DNA of 64,000 bases from Kuschelorhynchus macadamiae (lineage: Eukaryota > Arthropoda > Insecta > Coleoptera > Curculionidae): NCBI GenBank assembly GCA_030620095.1, contig JAUTXW010002390.1:373538-437537 (forward strand), read 5' to 3'. Shown one piece after another: positions 33,851-46,612 of this stretch. Within the stretch, counting starts at the first letter, position 1, and each line of letters begins with the position of its first letter. Below the pieces are notes generated by a model, which saw only the letters and a list, made by a program, of their open reading frames with translations, was not told where the DNA came from and did no database searches. The translations under genes and the position numbers were made by a program.

Positions 33851-35300
33851 ACTGAAGCTACAAGAACATGATTACAATTATTTATAAGAAAGGAAAAGCT
33901 AACATCAACGCTGACGCTCCTTCAAGAATTTAAATTCATCCTAAGGAGACTTACGACCGGGTCGTCAGTACTGGAACTAGTCAAATTTGCTAGCAATGCC
34001 GCAGCTACAACAACAGAATAGAAACTTCAAATAATAAACAAATTACTAGAAGATGAAAAGGAAGTTTATCAGCTCGAAACAGACACAAATGATACCAGAC
34101 ACACGGCAGAGGAAAATTCGATATTAGGAATTCCTGTAAGCGGAAAACCTTTGAACTTTTATAATAATTAGAACAAGCGTTTTCGATTAAAAAAAGAATA
34201 CATGTTCAACTGGGGAAGAACAATTTAAGAAACGATGTTGTAAATTTCTTCAAAGAATATATAAAACCAAAAAAGGAAAATGTCATACTCTTCGAAGATG
34301 ACGAGCTTTACATTTTTGTCAGTAACACCACCCGAGAAACACTCATAAAATTGGCATATTATTTAACAAAATTCGACAACTTAATAGAGGATATCAACTC
34401 AACAAAAAATTATCCGCCACTAAGGGAAAACCAGCCATCGAGGTATACACGAAACAAGAAAACTAAATCCGCAAAAGATATTTCCGGACAAACTTAAAAA
34501 AACTATTGAAGAACACATTAACAACTGTAACAATTAGCAAGCTAACAAGCTAGAAATTATACATCCAGATACTTCTCAAGCGTCGACGCTTTTTCAAAGT
34601 ATATAATATAAGTAAGCACATCCTATCCAGCTCTCCAATGCAGTTGCACTTAACGCAATTGTTATCTTCATTACTCATGGTTTTCCACATATGATAGTAG
34701 CCGACAGCGGAACTGGATTCAAAAACGGCATGATGCATGAATTTGTAGACACCCACAAAATATCGATTCACTATACTACCGTAGCAACGAGTCAACTAAC
34801 ATATGATCCTAAACAAAAGAATTATGGATAATTTTGAACAAAATCATAACACTTAAATTTCTTAATGAAGAAACAATTAAAGCCGACATAAAGAAGATTA
34901 GCTCGGAACTTAATAAATTAACCTTTGACTTCAATCATTTTCTACAAGCTAGATCTTTTTTCATACCTCCATCTTTTCTCAATACTAATCTCTAACTAGG
35001 CAACAATTATTCTACCTGGCCCCTCTCTAGCCACAAACGACATCATATATCAATACATCGACTTGTTTTGCAAGCGAAGTAGATCTATATTTCGACACAT
35101 TGCTCAACTTCCAAAATAATGGAACGTTTATGATCGAACTGCCATCAGAATTTGAATTTAAAACAAACAACTAAGCGTTCGTCAGCTACAAGACAACCAT
35201 CCAAGAGAATCACTTACCTTATCGAAAATTAAGTCCAAATTGGTACAGCAACAGCAGAAAGTAAAATTCTTAAAATTTAACAAAATATTCTTACCCAGGA
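33851..35300 (+). pseudogene. pol: Ty3/gypsy pol, 3' part (RNase H end, integrase), decayed
   Basis: Continues the polymerase interrupted at 24025: LKLQEHDYNY, then KGKANINADA, the conserved end of the RNase H/tether region. A linker with VILFEDDELYIFVSN follows (about 34287-34330), then an integrase core piece VADSGTGFKN with EFVDTHKISIHYTT (about 34690-34780). The wording of the linker and integrase resembles the insect errantivirus-like gypsy group (17.6/297 type). Many stops and shifts; no env-like frame could be recognised. Confidence 0.8.
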
Positions 35301-35395
35301 ACAGGCTCCAGAAGACACCTCATCTAAGCAACAGACAAACACCCCCCAGCAAATTTTGTTCTTCCATTACAAAACTTCTTCAGGTGATGGATAAC

Positions 35396-35640
35396 TTACG
35401 GTTCCATGACCCGGTGCATCATCAGTTTTAGCGACCTAGTTTATATATTGCAATATACTTAGATCAATATTTTTTGTAAACCGAAGGCTGGTAGACTAGT
35501 AAAATTAGTTTCTTTCAAAAAAGTACCCGAGACCTTATAACCCTTAACTAGCAACTGGTCTCTGTATGACCTGTTTATTAAAATCTGAACCTTGTACTAT
35601 ACTGTATTTCATTTTGGTTGTAATTTTAAATATATTAAAG
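35396..35640 (+). repeat. Probable 3' LTR of the Ty3/gypsy element
   Basis: Diverged direct repeat of 21838-22110: 'cttacggttccatgac', 'catcatcagttttagcgacct', 'atattgcaatatactta', 'agactagtaaaattag'. End positions are approximate. Confidence 0.6.
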
Positions 35641-35649
35641 TTAACAAAC

Positions 35650-35945
35650 AATAATTATGCATTGAAAACTAAACAAGTCTTGGTAATCTCGTTTAAAAAA
35701 ATTGTAAATTCTTGCAATTTCGCCTTCTTCAACATATTTAATCTTCCTTCTCAATTCGAAAATTCGCAGTAACAGGTATGTTTTATTCGTTATAATAAAT
35801 TGCATGACTAAACACACGAAAGAGAACGCCACACGAACGCAGAGCAGTCCGGATGTTACCACTTTATGGAATAAGCGTACTCTAGGATAGGCTGTTTAAG
35901 AGGATTAAACCTGCAAATCACCAATTCGGAGACGCTAATTTACCT
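35650..35945. repeat. Dispersed repeat shared with 19500-19790
   Basis: See 19500-19790. Its position directly after the gypsy LTR may be coincidental. Confidence 0.55.
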
Positions 35946-36604
35946 TAATAAATTACGGAGCGAAAATTTGTATTGCCGTTACGATTTAATAATTTTGCAA
36001 CGTAAAAACTATGTCGGATGTTATCGAGTAGGTATAATAATAATAATAATAAATTGCTTTTTACTACAAATTTCATACATTACAACAAGCATAATATTAT
36101 AGTGGGTGGCGAGATCTAGCATAGCATCTAACCACACGGGTCATTAAACTAACTTAAATAAAATTGCAAGAAAATTACAGAATAACTAAACTAAATAATA
36201 CAAATTGTATAATACATTTTTTTAGAAATAAAAAGGTATACCCTACATAAAGTGTGATATCAATGTGCCGACGCTGAGGACAAGACAAAAAGAAAAAAAA
36301 TATACATGACATGACTAGGCAGTGAGTTAAAGGCTTTTGGTGCCTTATATACAAAAGAACGCCGATACATAGCAGTTTTATGTTTCGGTATTACTAATAA
36401 ATCCTTGTGTCGAGTGTTTCTTTGATGAACGTCTGATCATGTTTTTCAAAAAGTTGCTGCGGTTGGCCTGTGTATTTTATAAGTTAATGTACACAAGTGC
36501 ATAAGAACTCGTTACTCAAGCCATCCAGATTCGACGTAGGTGGCTGAAATGTGATCGAATTTCCGAATTTTATAACAGAAACGGAGGCAGTTGTTTTGCA
36601 GTTT

Positions 36605-36970
36605 TTATAAACTGTCCTGAACCTTTTGTAAAAGCGCTGGCCAATAAAGTATATCACGGTATGATACAAAGGATACAATTAAAGTATCGCAAAGTTTTAG
36701 TTTAATATCACGACCTGAAATATTCTTAAACATATATAACGAACGAAGTTTGCCATTACTTTTCTGAACAAAATATGAAACTTGAGTTTCAAAATGGAAT
36801 TTATAATCAAAATATACGCCCAAATTTTTACACGAATACGTTATACCTACATTTACGCCATTAATAAATACATTAAACCTCCTATTCTTAATATCCCTGT
36901 GTCTCAATGACAACTCAGAAATCACTTGTAAATCAGTAGTAATATTATTTTCAGTTGGTATGACGTCTTT
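36605..36970 (-). pseudogene. LINE reverse transcriptase, C-terminal (thumb) segment
   Basis: Open minus-strand stretch reading VISELSLRHRDIKNRRFNVF, then YSCKNLGVYFDYKFHFETQV and LKLCDTLIVSFVSYRDILYW. The K-x-L-G-V-Y-x-D-x-x-x-x-F-x-x-Q pattern is typical of Jockey/CR1-type RT thumbs. It follows the YADD box after a one-frame shift. Confidence 0.8.
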
Positions 36971-37687
<717 letters not shown>

Positions 37688-37690
<3 letters not shown>

Positions 37691-38298
37691 AATGGGCATT
37701 AGAAAATTTAACATTTTTAAATTGATACCATCAACATACCTAGCATGTGATTTTATTTGTCGTATCGCCTTAGTAATCGTTTCTTCGTCCACCTCAGTAA
37801 AATAAAATTCTTCACGCAAATCATCAAATCTCATATGTTGATAATGATCAAAAAACCTGTTGTTTGGTATGTCAATGTCAATATTTGGAACACTATTCAA
37901 GAAATAGGAATTAAAGTCAGTAGCATCCGAATTTTTGTCGAGGTGATATTCAAGTATACAATTGACATTAAGAGTTCTAATAGTACGCCAGAAGCCTGCA
38001 GGGTTTATTTTACATTGATGGTTTAAACAGGCTGTTTTTTCATTTCTTACAGACATAGTTACCAAATTTCGCAGTTAATTATATTTTATCCACATTGCAT
38101 CCGTTTTGTTTTTCTTATATCGAGAATATGCTTTGTCTCTTAGGGTGCTGGTGGCTTTGTTAAACGAGACGTGATATAAGGAGCGTGTTTATCAAATAAA
38201 CCACTAATTTTTGTTACAAAAGTTTCCACAATTTCATCAACGTGACTTAGAGTATATATCACATTAAAATTTGCATTATTTAAATCAGAAACAAAAAC
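37688..38298 (-). pseudogene. LINE linker and RT N-terminus
   Basis: The minus strand reads FDKHAPYITSRLTKPPAP, then KAYSRYKKNKTDAMW, then VRNEKTACLNHQCKINPAGF and FYFTEVDEETITKAIRQIKS followed by ARYVDGINLKML. This is the usual link between endonuclease and RT in Jockey/CR1-type LINEs (h-APW, then AI-x-x-IKS-x-x-x-x-x-DGIN). Two or more frame breaks. Confidence 0.8.
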
Positions 38299-38694
38299 CT
38301 AATAATTGAAATTTTTGTAGTCTCGGTACGTCTTGTATTTTATTGATTTGATGGTACTCAAAATAATATTACATCTTACCATCCTGTAGCCGGATATTTC
38401 GTCCATTCGAATAACTTCGGAGCCCCTAACGAGATCTAGAGAAGATGTAACCAATATATCAATGAGCGTACTACTGTTATCCGTAACCCTAGTGGGCTTA
38501 TCTATAATTTGGTGAAGTCCGTACTTTGACAAGAAGTTAAACAAATAATTTTTAACATTATTTTTAGAGAGAAGGTCAATATTTAAGTGTTCACCAAACA
38601 GCAGCAAACTATGTGATGGTATAAAAGTGGTTAATATGTTTTGCATATCACTGGAAAAACAGATACTTTTATAAAAACACTCTGCACATTTCAT
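38299..38694 (-). pseudogene. LINE AP-endonuclease, C-terminal part
   Basis: The minus strand reads SHSLLLFGEHLNIDLLSK, then YGLHQIIDKPTRVTDNSSTL with IDILVTSS, then SEVIRMDEISGYRMVRCNI. This corresponds to the end of an APE-type endonuclease (GDFNID, T-x-x-SSTLID, and SDH with the catalytic His). Here GEHLNID replaces GDFNID and SGYR replaces SDHR, so the catalytic Asp and His are lost and the enzyme would be dead. Confidence 0.8.
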
Positions 38695-38704
38695 AGAAAA
38701 ACTT

Positions 38705-39107
38705 AAGGAATTCTGGTTGGATCCCGAAGATATTTTGGTCAGTTACGATGTAGAATCACTATACACAAATGTTCCTGTCAACGACTCAATTTCCATTATA
38801 TCAGACATATTGGATCATAATAATCTTGATAAGAACCTAATAGACCTAGTGGAAGCTTGTCTTACATCTACTTATTTCATCTTGCAAGGAACGTTTGATG
38901 AACAAACTTCAGGGGCAGGTATGGGATCTCCTCTTTCACCTGTGGTAGCGAATATCTTTATGGAAGCCTTTGAAGATATTGCTCTAACATCCGTTCCATT
39001 AAAACCTAAACACTGGTTCAGATATGTCGATAATACTTTTGTAGTATGGCCTCACGGACAGGATAATCTTCTCATATTTCTGAGTATTACAGCACGTCTC
39101 AGATAAC
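38705..39107 (+). pseudogene. Penelope-like reverse transcriptase fragment, catalytic YVDD changed to YVDN
   Basis: One open frame of about 130 codons: FWLDPEDILVSYDVESLYTN, VPVNDSISIISDIL, then GAGMGSPLSPVVANIFMEAF, then PLKPKHWFRYVDNTFVVWPH and GQDNLLIFL. It holds RT motifs A (YDVESLYTNVP), B (GxGMGSPLSP) and C. In motif C the second catalytic aspartate is Asn, so even this segment is inactive. It is cut off on both sides: at the left by the LINE, at the right before the thumb. Same family as 8333-9290, with which it overlaps at PLKPKHWFRYVD. Confidence 0.88.
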
Positions 39108-39115
39108 CCATACAC

Positions 39116-39116
<1 letters not shown>

Positions 39117-39163
<47 letters not shown>
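39117..39163. repeat. (TA)n microsatellite
   Basis: About 23 TA units directly after the truncated Penelope fragment. Confidence 0.97.
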
Positions 39164-39168
<5 letters not shown>

Positions 39169-41192
39169 ATTTAGTAAATGGAGTATAATTCATGAGCAAA
39201 CATGATACGTAAAAATGTGAATTCTGAAGAAGCAGGCAGATTTCAGAAAGTGCAGAGGGGAACATTTTTAGCATCAAAACTAAAGGAATCACTAAATAAA
39301 CTTTAAGGAGTGGTAAGAAATTGCTAGCACTAAGTATTAAAAGTGCCGAGTAATACAAGGAGCCACAAAAATAGAAAAACAGAAAAAACGAAGCATTAAA
39401 ATTATTCGGATAAGTTCTTAATTACCCTCTTTGATGTCAAATTGCTAAATACGTTGAAAAAAAAATATGTTAACAAAGTTAGACTCTAAAATTAAAATAT
39501 ATTGAAACCATAACTTCATTACATTCCCGTTTCTTGCACGCTTTTTCTAATGTTTTTACACAAATTGGTGAGTTTCAGTTTTGACTTGAAATACACGGAC
39601 ATCAAAATCTTGTAGATTGACTGATGACAAGTCTTAAATACAACTCGCGCACCCGTTCCTATAGCCTGTTATAGATTATGTCATTGTGTTCTTTAATTGT
39701 GCTGTAGTAATTTTTACATAGCAATTTCCACGTTTTTCATTATGTAGTAGAGTAATGAATTGATTATAGAATTTTTGAAACTGTAAGAGGGAGAACCTAT
39801 CATACGGAATCCACAAAATTAAGACTACTAAGATAGATATCGTGTTATGATGCTAATAAATGAATGTAAATTATTCAGTCTTCCTTTAAATTGTTAAAGA
39901 AGAAGGAAGAAAATCCAATAGCTGGTTATTGGATTCAAAAAACAACGAAACAGACCAAACTAAAGAAAAATGATCAGCGATGGTGTAATGATTAAAAATA
40001 AGCCACTTCAGGCTATTTTGTTAGGCCAAGCTTCGTGAGAACGATGAAAAGTCGTAATTCTACCCACCAAAAATTGACAACTGCGAGCCTTAGTTTGCTA
40101 CGCCACATGCCGAGCCAGGTGGTGCCCTGGGAGCAAAGCCTTACAGGTTTTTGGATATTGTTACTGATAAGAAAAAATTCTGCTTTACGAAGTTTTATCT
40201 CCATACATAAGGGTTAAAGCCATGCTTACCTGTATGTTTAAAACCGTTGTAGTATCGTTGGCTTTATTAAAAGAAAAAATTAATAATTTCAAATGTTTTT
40301 TTTTAAGATTGTTAAGTTTTAAAGTTACCTCTAGGTTTTCTGTAAAATAAACTATAGTGAAACTGAACAGCTTAATCTTTAATGTTGCACCAACTGTCCA
40401 CTATAAAAATTAAACTTTAACTTTGCTTAGTCTATAAATTGCATTGCAGAAGGTTCAAGTCCCGAAGAATTAAACTGTAATAAAATAATTATTCAATTTG
40501 CAGAAAGTAACAATTAAAATTTTGATTATTGTTTGAACAGTTTGACTTTAATTTCTTTCTAATTTACTTACATGTTTTTCAAAATATTCGTTATATTTCT
40601 TTAATACCATGTAGATTTTTAGTGCAATCAATGTTCACTGTTTTAATTAGTACAGAGCAAAACGGCCCGAGAACTGGGCGATTGCTTTTGTTCATGTTTT
40701 TGCATCCCTTCTTAAAAATTAATTTTTTGCATAGATCCGAATAGGATCGCTTTTAGAGTTTACTGAATGTTGTTTGGCTTGATTCATCTGAACGCTAACT
40801 TACAGACCACATATTAAAGGTTTGCGTTTTTGCTAGGTCAGTTTGATACTATCACCCCCGTTGGTTCTTCTAATAAAGACGCCCCTCGGTCTGTTCCTTT
40901 AATTCTTTTTAAGTCATGGTATTGTAAATAGAGTAACTGATATAATAGCTAGTAAAACTCAAGACATAGAAGTTCACATCGAAGCTATACATAAGTATTC
41001 TGTGTATTAACACGAGACGTCTCCCAACAATTTAACGTTGTTTAAGAAGCGAATCTGATTACTTTTTATCATTTTATTAAGATGTCTATATATTTCACTA
41101 TCTAATTAATAGCAGGTATTAAAAAATTTAGTGTATCTGATTTACGAAGAACTAATGCATGCTTTTTAGTGCGGCTCTAAGCCTAAAGGTAG

Positions 41193-41195
<3 letters not shown>
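39164..41195. other. No gene recognised
   Basis: AT-rich DNA with short open frames only. A GGTTCAAGTCC (perfect tRNA B-box) occurs near 40451 but no matching A-box or cloverleaf is present. Confidence 0.45.

Positions 41196-41246
<51 letters not shown>
41196..41246. repeat. (TA)n microsatellite
   Basis: About 25 TA units. Confidence 0.97.
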
Positions 41247-41248
<2 letters not shown>

Positions 41249-41859
41249 CTGTCTTCCACACTGAATGTCGTAATAACAAAAAAATTACAAAATGAGTTTC
41301 GCCACCCCCAGCCACTTCGAACTGCCGCTCGTTCCCACAAAGTATCATAACTGCATTGGCGAAAACTCCTAAGCTATAGCAGACAAAATAAATGACGTAT
41401 CTAACAAAATTTAATTTTTTAATCACACTAAACATCGTAACTTAACTTACGACCTTTTGTAAAGAATGCTTATTAAAGCAGTATCAAATCATACAAACTG
41501 TTGTATGTGTAGTTAGTTCACTTTGTGCGAAATATTTTCGTTGCGGCTTTTGAGAACGTAGACCTAAGTGAAGCGTTAACATGAGGTTTTATGTTTGTGA
41601 ACATAAACATAACCTATCAAATACTGTGTTGTGCCAGTAGTAGTTTTTGGTATAATTTAGGTGTGAACTATACATAGAAGTTAAGAGTTATTGATACTTA
41701 TTGGAAATGCGACTGTTTAATACAAAAAGATATAGTATTACAATCAAGTGCATACATATGTTTATACCTGAAGAACATGTTTCGCTATACGACGATGAAT
41801 TATTGAATGACGTTATAATCGCTTCCACTGTGAAAAATCCCGAACACTACACAATTGAA

Positions 41860-43116
41860 GGTAGGTAGAAAGAAAATGTCGCAGCAGAAAATCAAAACGC
41901 CTTAATAAAAAACATAAATCGAAGAGATTGCGAGGCATAGGAAAAGAATATAAAAACCCTCTGAATAAAAAAACTGTCCCAGCAAAAACTATTCGAATTC
42001 GATGCAGTGGCGAAAGTTGTAAACAAGTAGACAAACTTGGTAGTGACATAAGTAATAACCAACGAGAATTAATATTCACCCAGTAATTTGCCCTAGGCGA
42101 TATTACAAGGCAATGAGAGTTTCTAGTAGGTCACATTGAAAAAATGAAAACAGCCAGGAAAACTAATACGAAGGAGCAATCTCGGAGAAATTTTAGTTTA
42201 CGTTATTATCTGACAATTGAAGAGAAAAGGAAGGTAGTTTGCAAGAATCTATTTTTTAGTACGTTAGATATATCAGAACGGACTTGTAGAACTGCATTAA
42301 ATGAGGCGAAAGGCCTAGAAGTCACGCGAAATTAAAAAAGGAATATCAGACAAGAGAGAAAATTTCGGAACACATAGATAGGTTTCTTAAGGTTGAAACA
42401 AATTATTGTAGATCTTCCAGTTCTAGAATGTACCTTAATCTTGACTTATCTCTTTTCAAAGTGTACAACATGTTCCTACATTAATTGAAACAGACAACAT
42501 CCTAATCAAAGCCCAGTTTTTCCACATACCGAAAAGTGTTCTTGATAAAAATATATTTTGGTTTTTCGCACAAAAAACGGTATGTGTTCTTTGTGTGTTA
42601 GGTATAAGCAAGGAGATGATGAAATAAAGAAAAATTAAAAGAGAGATATGAAAAACACACTCTAGAGAAACTCAAAGTAAGAAAACGAAAAGAAGAATCC
42701 AAAGTTCAATCATGCAAAGATAAATCTATTTTACGTGCAGTTTTCGATCTACAACGGCACAGATCTACAGTTGAGCACAACACAAAGTATAAAATCTGTA
42801 GTTCTATATTCGGATGGATATTTTGGTCAGAATAAGAGCTCCATTATGACTGCAATGTATATTAAATTCAATTCAGTAATTTAAAGAAGTCGAAACCATA
42901 TCTCTCATAAATTCCTCCAAAGTGACGCCAATTGGTTGGAGAGACTTTTTGGACTTCAAAAGTATCTCAAAATTATTACATATTGGAAGAGTCCGTACCA
43001 GTAATGAAGGTAAAAAATTAAATTGGACCGATATTATAGAAGTAAATGTGGACAAAAAATATCCTACGAAAATATTTTTAGTCACTTTCACTGAAGGTAC
43101 GATTTTATCCAATTAA
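41860..43116 (+). pseudogene. Decayed DDE transposase, same family as the intact element at 54305-57956
   Basis: Plus-strand pieces, in broken frames, follow the 795-residue transposase downstream in order: GKEYKN (about 41960); a region matching its CHCRMKCNEKFSEDERQ block; ALGDIT.Q.EFLV; RRNFSLRYYLTIEEKRKVVC (42189-42248) against RRTFTCDYCF...VPVC; FSTLDISERTCRTAL (42255-42300) against LNTLSISEQVVKTVF; ILRAVFDLQ (about 42728-42750) with the first catalytic Asp; a DGYFGQNKSS stretch (about 42813) where the intact copy has SDNCAGQNRN; and FLDFKSISK...LNWTDIIEV (42949-43060). Many stops; the long segment between about 42340 and 42600 is unmatched. No TIRs of the intact type were found around it. 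Confidence 0.75.
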
Positions 43117-43597
43117 AACAGTTGGAGAGAACAAAAGCTAATATTAAAGTTGGTAATCTAAACAGTGCTCCACCGAAGATAACAGAACAAATAATTCGAT
43201 GATCTTACTTCGCTACGTAAATGTGATACTCCTGTTATAAAACTCCCCGAATTCAAAAACTTTTACTAGAATTTGCTTCATGAAAATTAGTTTGTATTTG
43301 TACAACTGGTATTTTGTATTGCTTAAAAAATATCGTTGCCTATAATTTAAATGAAAATATTTACACAGGTTCGACACAGTGACGCTTCCTTACATTTAGC
43401 GTTGCTCCATAAAGATTAATTATATATTTATCACGGAACTGTGTCTACACTGATACGTATAAATCGACCCTACTATGTCTGCGCCTAGTACTCACATAAA
43501 AATTTTATTTTGATTTTCATCATTTTTCATCTATAGATCATATGGCTGTACTCCTCAAGAGGCAATCCAGTCGCAGCAGCATGTCAAGTGGTTCGCT
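43117..43597. other. No gene recognised
   Basis: Remnant flank of the decayed transposon; nothing identifiable. Confidence 0.4.
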
Positions 43598-44011
43598 ATT
43601 ATAGAGTACCATTATCTGTATGATATATAACTTCCCACATAAACAAAATAAATAAATAATATATTTAACATAAGTTGAAGGAATAGGTCAAAGGCGTCTG
43701 AATCTCTAGGAGCTTCTTTCAATTTATATCTAAAGCAATATAATCGCATTTTTCGAAAATTTCATGTAGAAAACTTTCTTGATATTGATAGGAGACGCAC
43801 CTCAATTATAGAATACCATTATCTGTATGATATACAACTTCCCACATAAACAAAATAAATAAATAATATATTTAACATAAGTTGAAGGAATAGGTCCAAC
43901 GTGTCTGAATCTCTAGGAGCTCCTTTCAATTTATATCTAAAGCAATATAATCGTATTTTTCGAAAATTTCATGTAGAAAACTTTCTTGATATTGATAGGA
44001 AACGCACCTTA
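43598..44011. repeat. 207-bp tandem duplication (two units)
   Basis: Units 43598-43804 and 43805-44011 are about 96% identical by eye, with a handful of substitutions (for example 'caaaggcg' versus 'caacgtg', 'agcttct' versus 'agctcct'). They contain no gene. The high identity points to a recent duplication. Confidence 0.95.
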
Positions 44012-45869
44012 ATATTTTTCTTTAGAATGGCAAGTCAGCTATCTATTAATAGATAACTCAGCTTTAAACCATAATAATTTTGAGTAAAATATATATAAAC
44101 GCTTTGGGAATAGTTTTTTTTTTACTATAAATTTGAAAATATTTTGACAATATCAAGGGATCCATTAAATTTGCCCCCCAGATCCCGTGAGCTTTTGAAA
44201 CCAGCCTTGAGTTGACAGTAAAATTTCATTTACTCATTGATATTTTAGTAGCAATTTTTGTTGAACTGTTTTTGGAAGGTCCAAAAACTCTCTAACCAAG
44301 TTGTGCGTAGAATCAAAGGGATGATACGAGCGAAATATCTGGGTCAGATTTATTACAGGAAATCAATTCTTGAAATTGAACTAAAATCTGAAATATTCAT
44401 GCAAGCCATAAACGTATTGGAAATCAGACGGGAATTATCCAAACAAACAGAGAATCATTAAAAATATACGTAGACATACATAGGCAGTTTTGTCACCGAT
44501 GGATCAAGTACAAGCATGACAAAACTTTGGAGTGTAGCAATGAACATACCAGATAAGAAAAGTGCCGCACGAATCCTTCAGGAGTAGCCGGCACCAATTC
44601 AACTCCGCTTCCACAACTGCTTCAAAGCGTCCGAAGCATCCATTTTATTCACTTTCGGCTGGAAAGTTGACTTCGATACTGGGAATCAGCCATGGAAGGA
44701 AGATGCTAATGTCAAGTTTTTCTTACAATACGAACTTGAAAGACAGATGAATGAATGATAACAATTTTAAATCTTTATTTAGTTATTTTTCACATTCTGA
44801 AGGCACCACTGTTTTTAACCACCGTTTTTACGTGAATGTTTATTGGCAGACGTAAGCGGCTACCATAACTCACATGAGTATAAAAAGTTGTTTTTCAAAC
44901 GGGTCATACTGTGTAGTTTTTCTATGACTTAAGCGCATTTAGGACGTAAATTCAATTGAACTCTCTATTTTTACACTACAAAATCGAGCGAACTGTTGGC
45001 AAGCGTTGTTAGAATTTTAATGTGAGCAAAATTACTTTGCAAAGATTCATCTTCGCAAACTGGTAGTTATATGATTTTGTCTGTTTTCCAGACAGCCTTT
45101 TAAAAATGATTTTCAATTAAAATTAACTTAAGATGTCCTTTATTAAGAAACTTTTGGTAAAAGTAATGATAAACGGTGGATATTAGAAGTTATTAGGGAT
45201 CAAATTTAATAAAAATTAACCCGAAGCATGCAAAAAATCTATAAAAGAAAACTAATTATTTGATTAATAGCAAATAGAAGATTACATGTTCTATCAGAAA
45301 AAGTTCTACTCTGATATTTAATATGTAATGTATTACTATCTTTTCAATAAAGGATCGCTTTGCTTTTAATCGGACAATAAGTAAGCCTATAAAAGAGTAA
45401 ATTGGTGTAAATTGAAGTATTATTGCAATAATGTAATGTTGTATTTAAACTGTTTATTCATTATATACTTGTATTTGAACTTAATAATTATAAATAGGTC
45501 AAATATAAAAATCTAATGAGTTTATAACTCGAAAGGCGGCAATTTTAAATATTTCACATGCAAACTAACCATGCATTAATTCAAAACACGCGTTGAGAAA
45601 AATGTAAATACTGGTGTGTTTTGAATGGCTTACTCAAATGTACGCTCTATAAATCACAGCAAAAAACGGAGCAATAATGTCTGATAAAAATATTTAATTT
45701 TATTCAGATTTTACCACATGTTTAAAAGTTTCACTCAAGTAAAAACAATGTGATTTCTAGAACAAAGGAAATGTATATTTTTAATTAGTTTTTATATATC
45801 GTGTATTGTACGCAAAGTTTTATCACCATAATTTTTACCAATAGAACATACAGTTAAGAACAAGAATTT
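44012..45869. other. No gene recognised
   Basis: AT-rich. A less AT-rich segment at about 44490-44755 holds overlapping open frames in two registers. It may be a decayed TE coding fragment, but I cannot name it. Confidence 0.4.
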
Positions 45870-46345
45870 TACAGATTTTCACATTTTAGGGTTCCTAGAC
45901 GCCAAAAAACCTGTTTTCTCAATTCGGTCGGTCCGTCTGTCTGTCTCTGTGTCTTTGCGTCGTATCTAATAAAACTACTTATACGAATAACTTCAATTTT
46001 TGGTCAAAAATTAAAAAGATATGGAGACGAAATGGTAAGATGTTGGTATAAATACAATATGGCGGAACAAAATGGCGGCTTTGTAAAATGTTAAAAAGTT
46101 ATTACTAACAAACATGCAAGAAAAAACTAGTAAAAATACAATACAAGATGGATCAAACAAAATGGCGACTTAATAAAATATTCAAAATATCAGCTTGAAA
46201 AAACTATTTATTAGATTTACTTCAAATATTTTGCAAGAATTAAGCATAATATAGAGATGAACTGGTAAAAATGTGGAACGAATTGAAGATGGCGGCCAAA
46301 TAAAGTAATTGTAACCTTAAAAAAAAATCACCCTAACATATTTTA
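45870..46345 (-). repeat. CAGA/hairpin repeat, inverted half of a head-to-head pair
   Basis: Reads 'cagattttcacattttagggttcctaga', 'ctgttttctcaattcggtcgg', 'ctgtctgtct', then 'ggcggaacaaaatggcggc', 'aaatggcgac' and 'gatggcggcc', i.e. the family in reverse orientation. Confidence 0.75.
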
Positions 46346-46612
46346 TATAACTTCACTTATTAGGCAAACATTTTGTTTTGCCATATTGAGTTTTTACCAA
46401 AATGTTATAACAGGTTATCCCCATATGACCCTTAATTTTTATTCAAAATTTGAAGTCAATTGGTTAAGTAATTTTTAGCTATGCCGCGAAGAGACAGACG
46501 GGTCGATAGACAGTCCGACGGAATTGAGAAAACATGTTTTCGGCATCTGGAGATATAGAAATAAAAAGTAAAGATCTGAAAAAATCCCTTTCACCAGGGA
46601 AGTAAAAATATA
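46346..46612 (+). repeat. CAGA/hairpin repeat, forward half of a head-to-head pair
   Basis: Reads 'ttttgttttgccatattgag', 'ccatatgacccttaattttt', 'aatttgaagtcaattgg', 'gctatgccgcgaagagacagac', 'gaattgagaaaacatgtttt', 'gatctgaaaaaatccctttcaccagggaagtaaaaa'. Together with 45870-46345 it forms a palindromic pair. Confidence 0.75.

Noticed and set aside
34550..34795. 81-codon minus-strand open frame
   Set aside because: Antisense to the decayed gypsy integrase on the plus strand.
40440..40470. tRNA gene suggested by a perfect B-box GGTTCAAGTCC
   Set aside because: No A-box upstream and flanks do not pair as an acceptor stem.
44490..44755. Possible decayed transposase or gag fragment in a less AT-rich block
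   Set aside because: Open in two registers but no motif of any family could be read; too weak to name.
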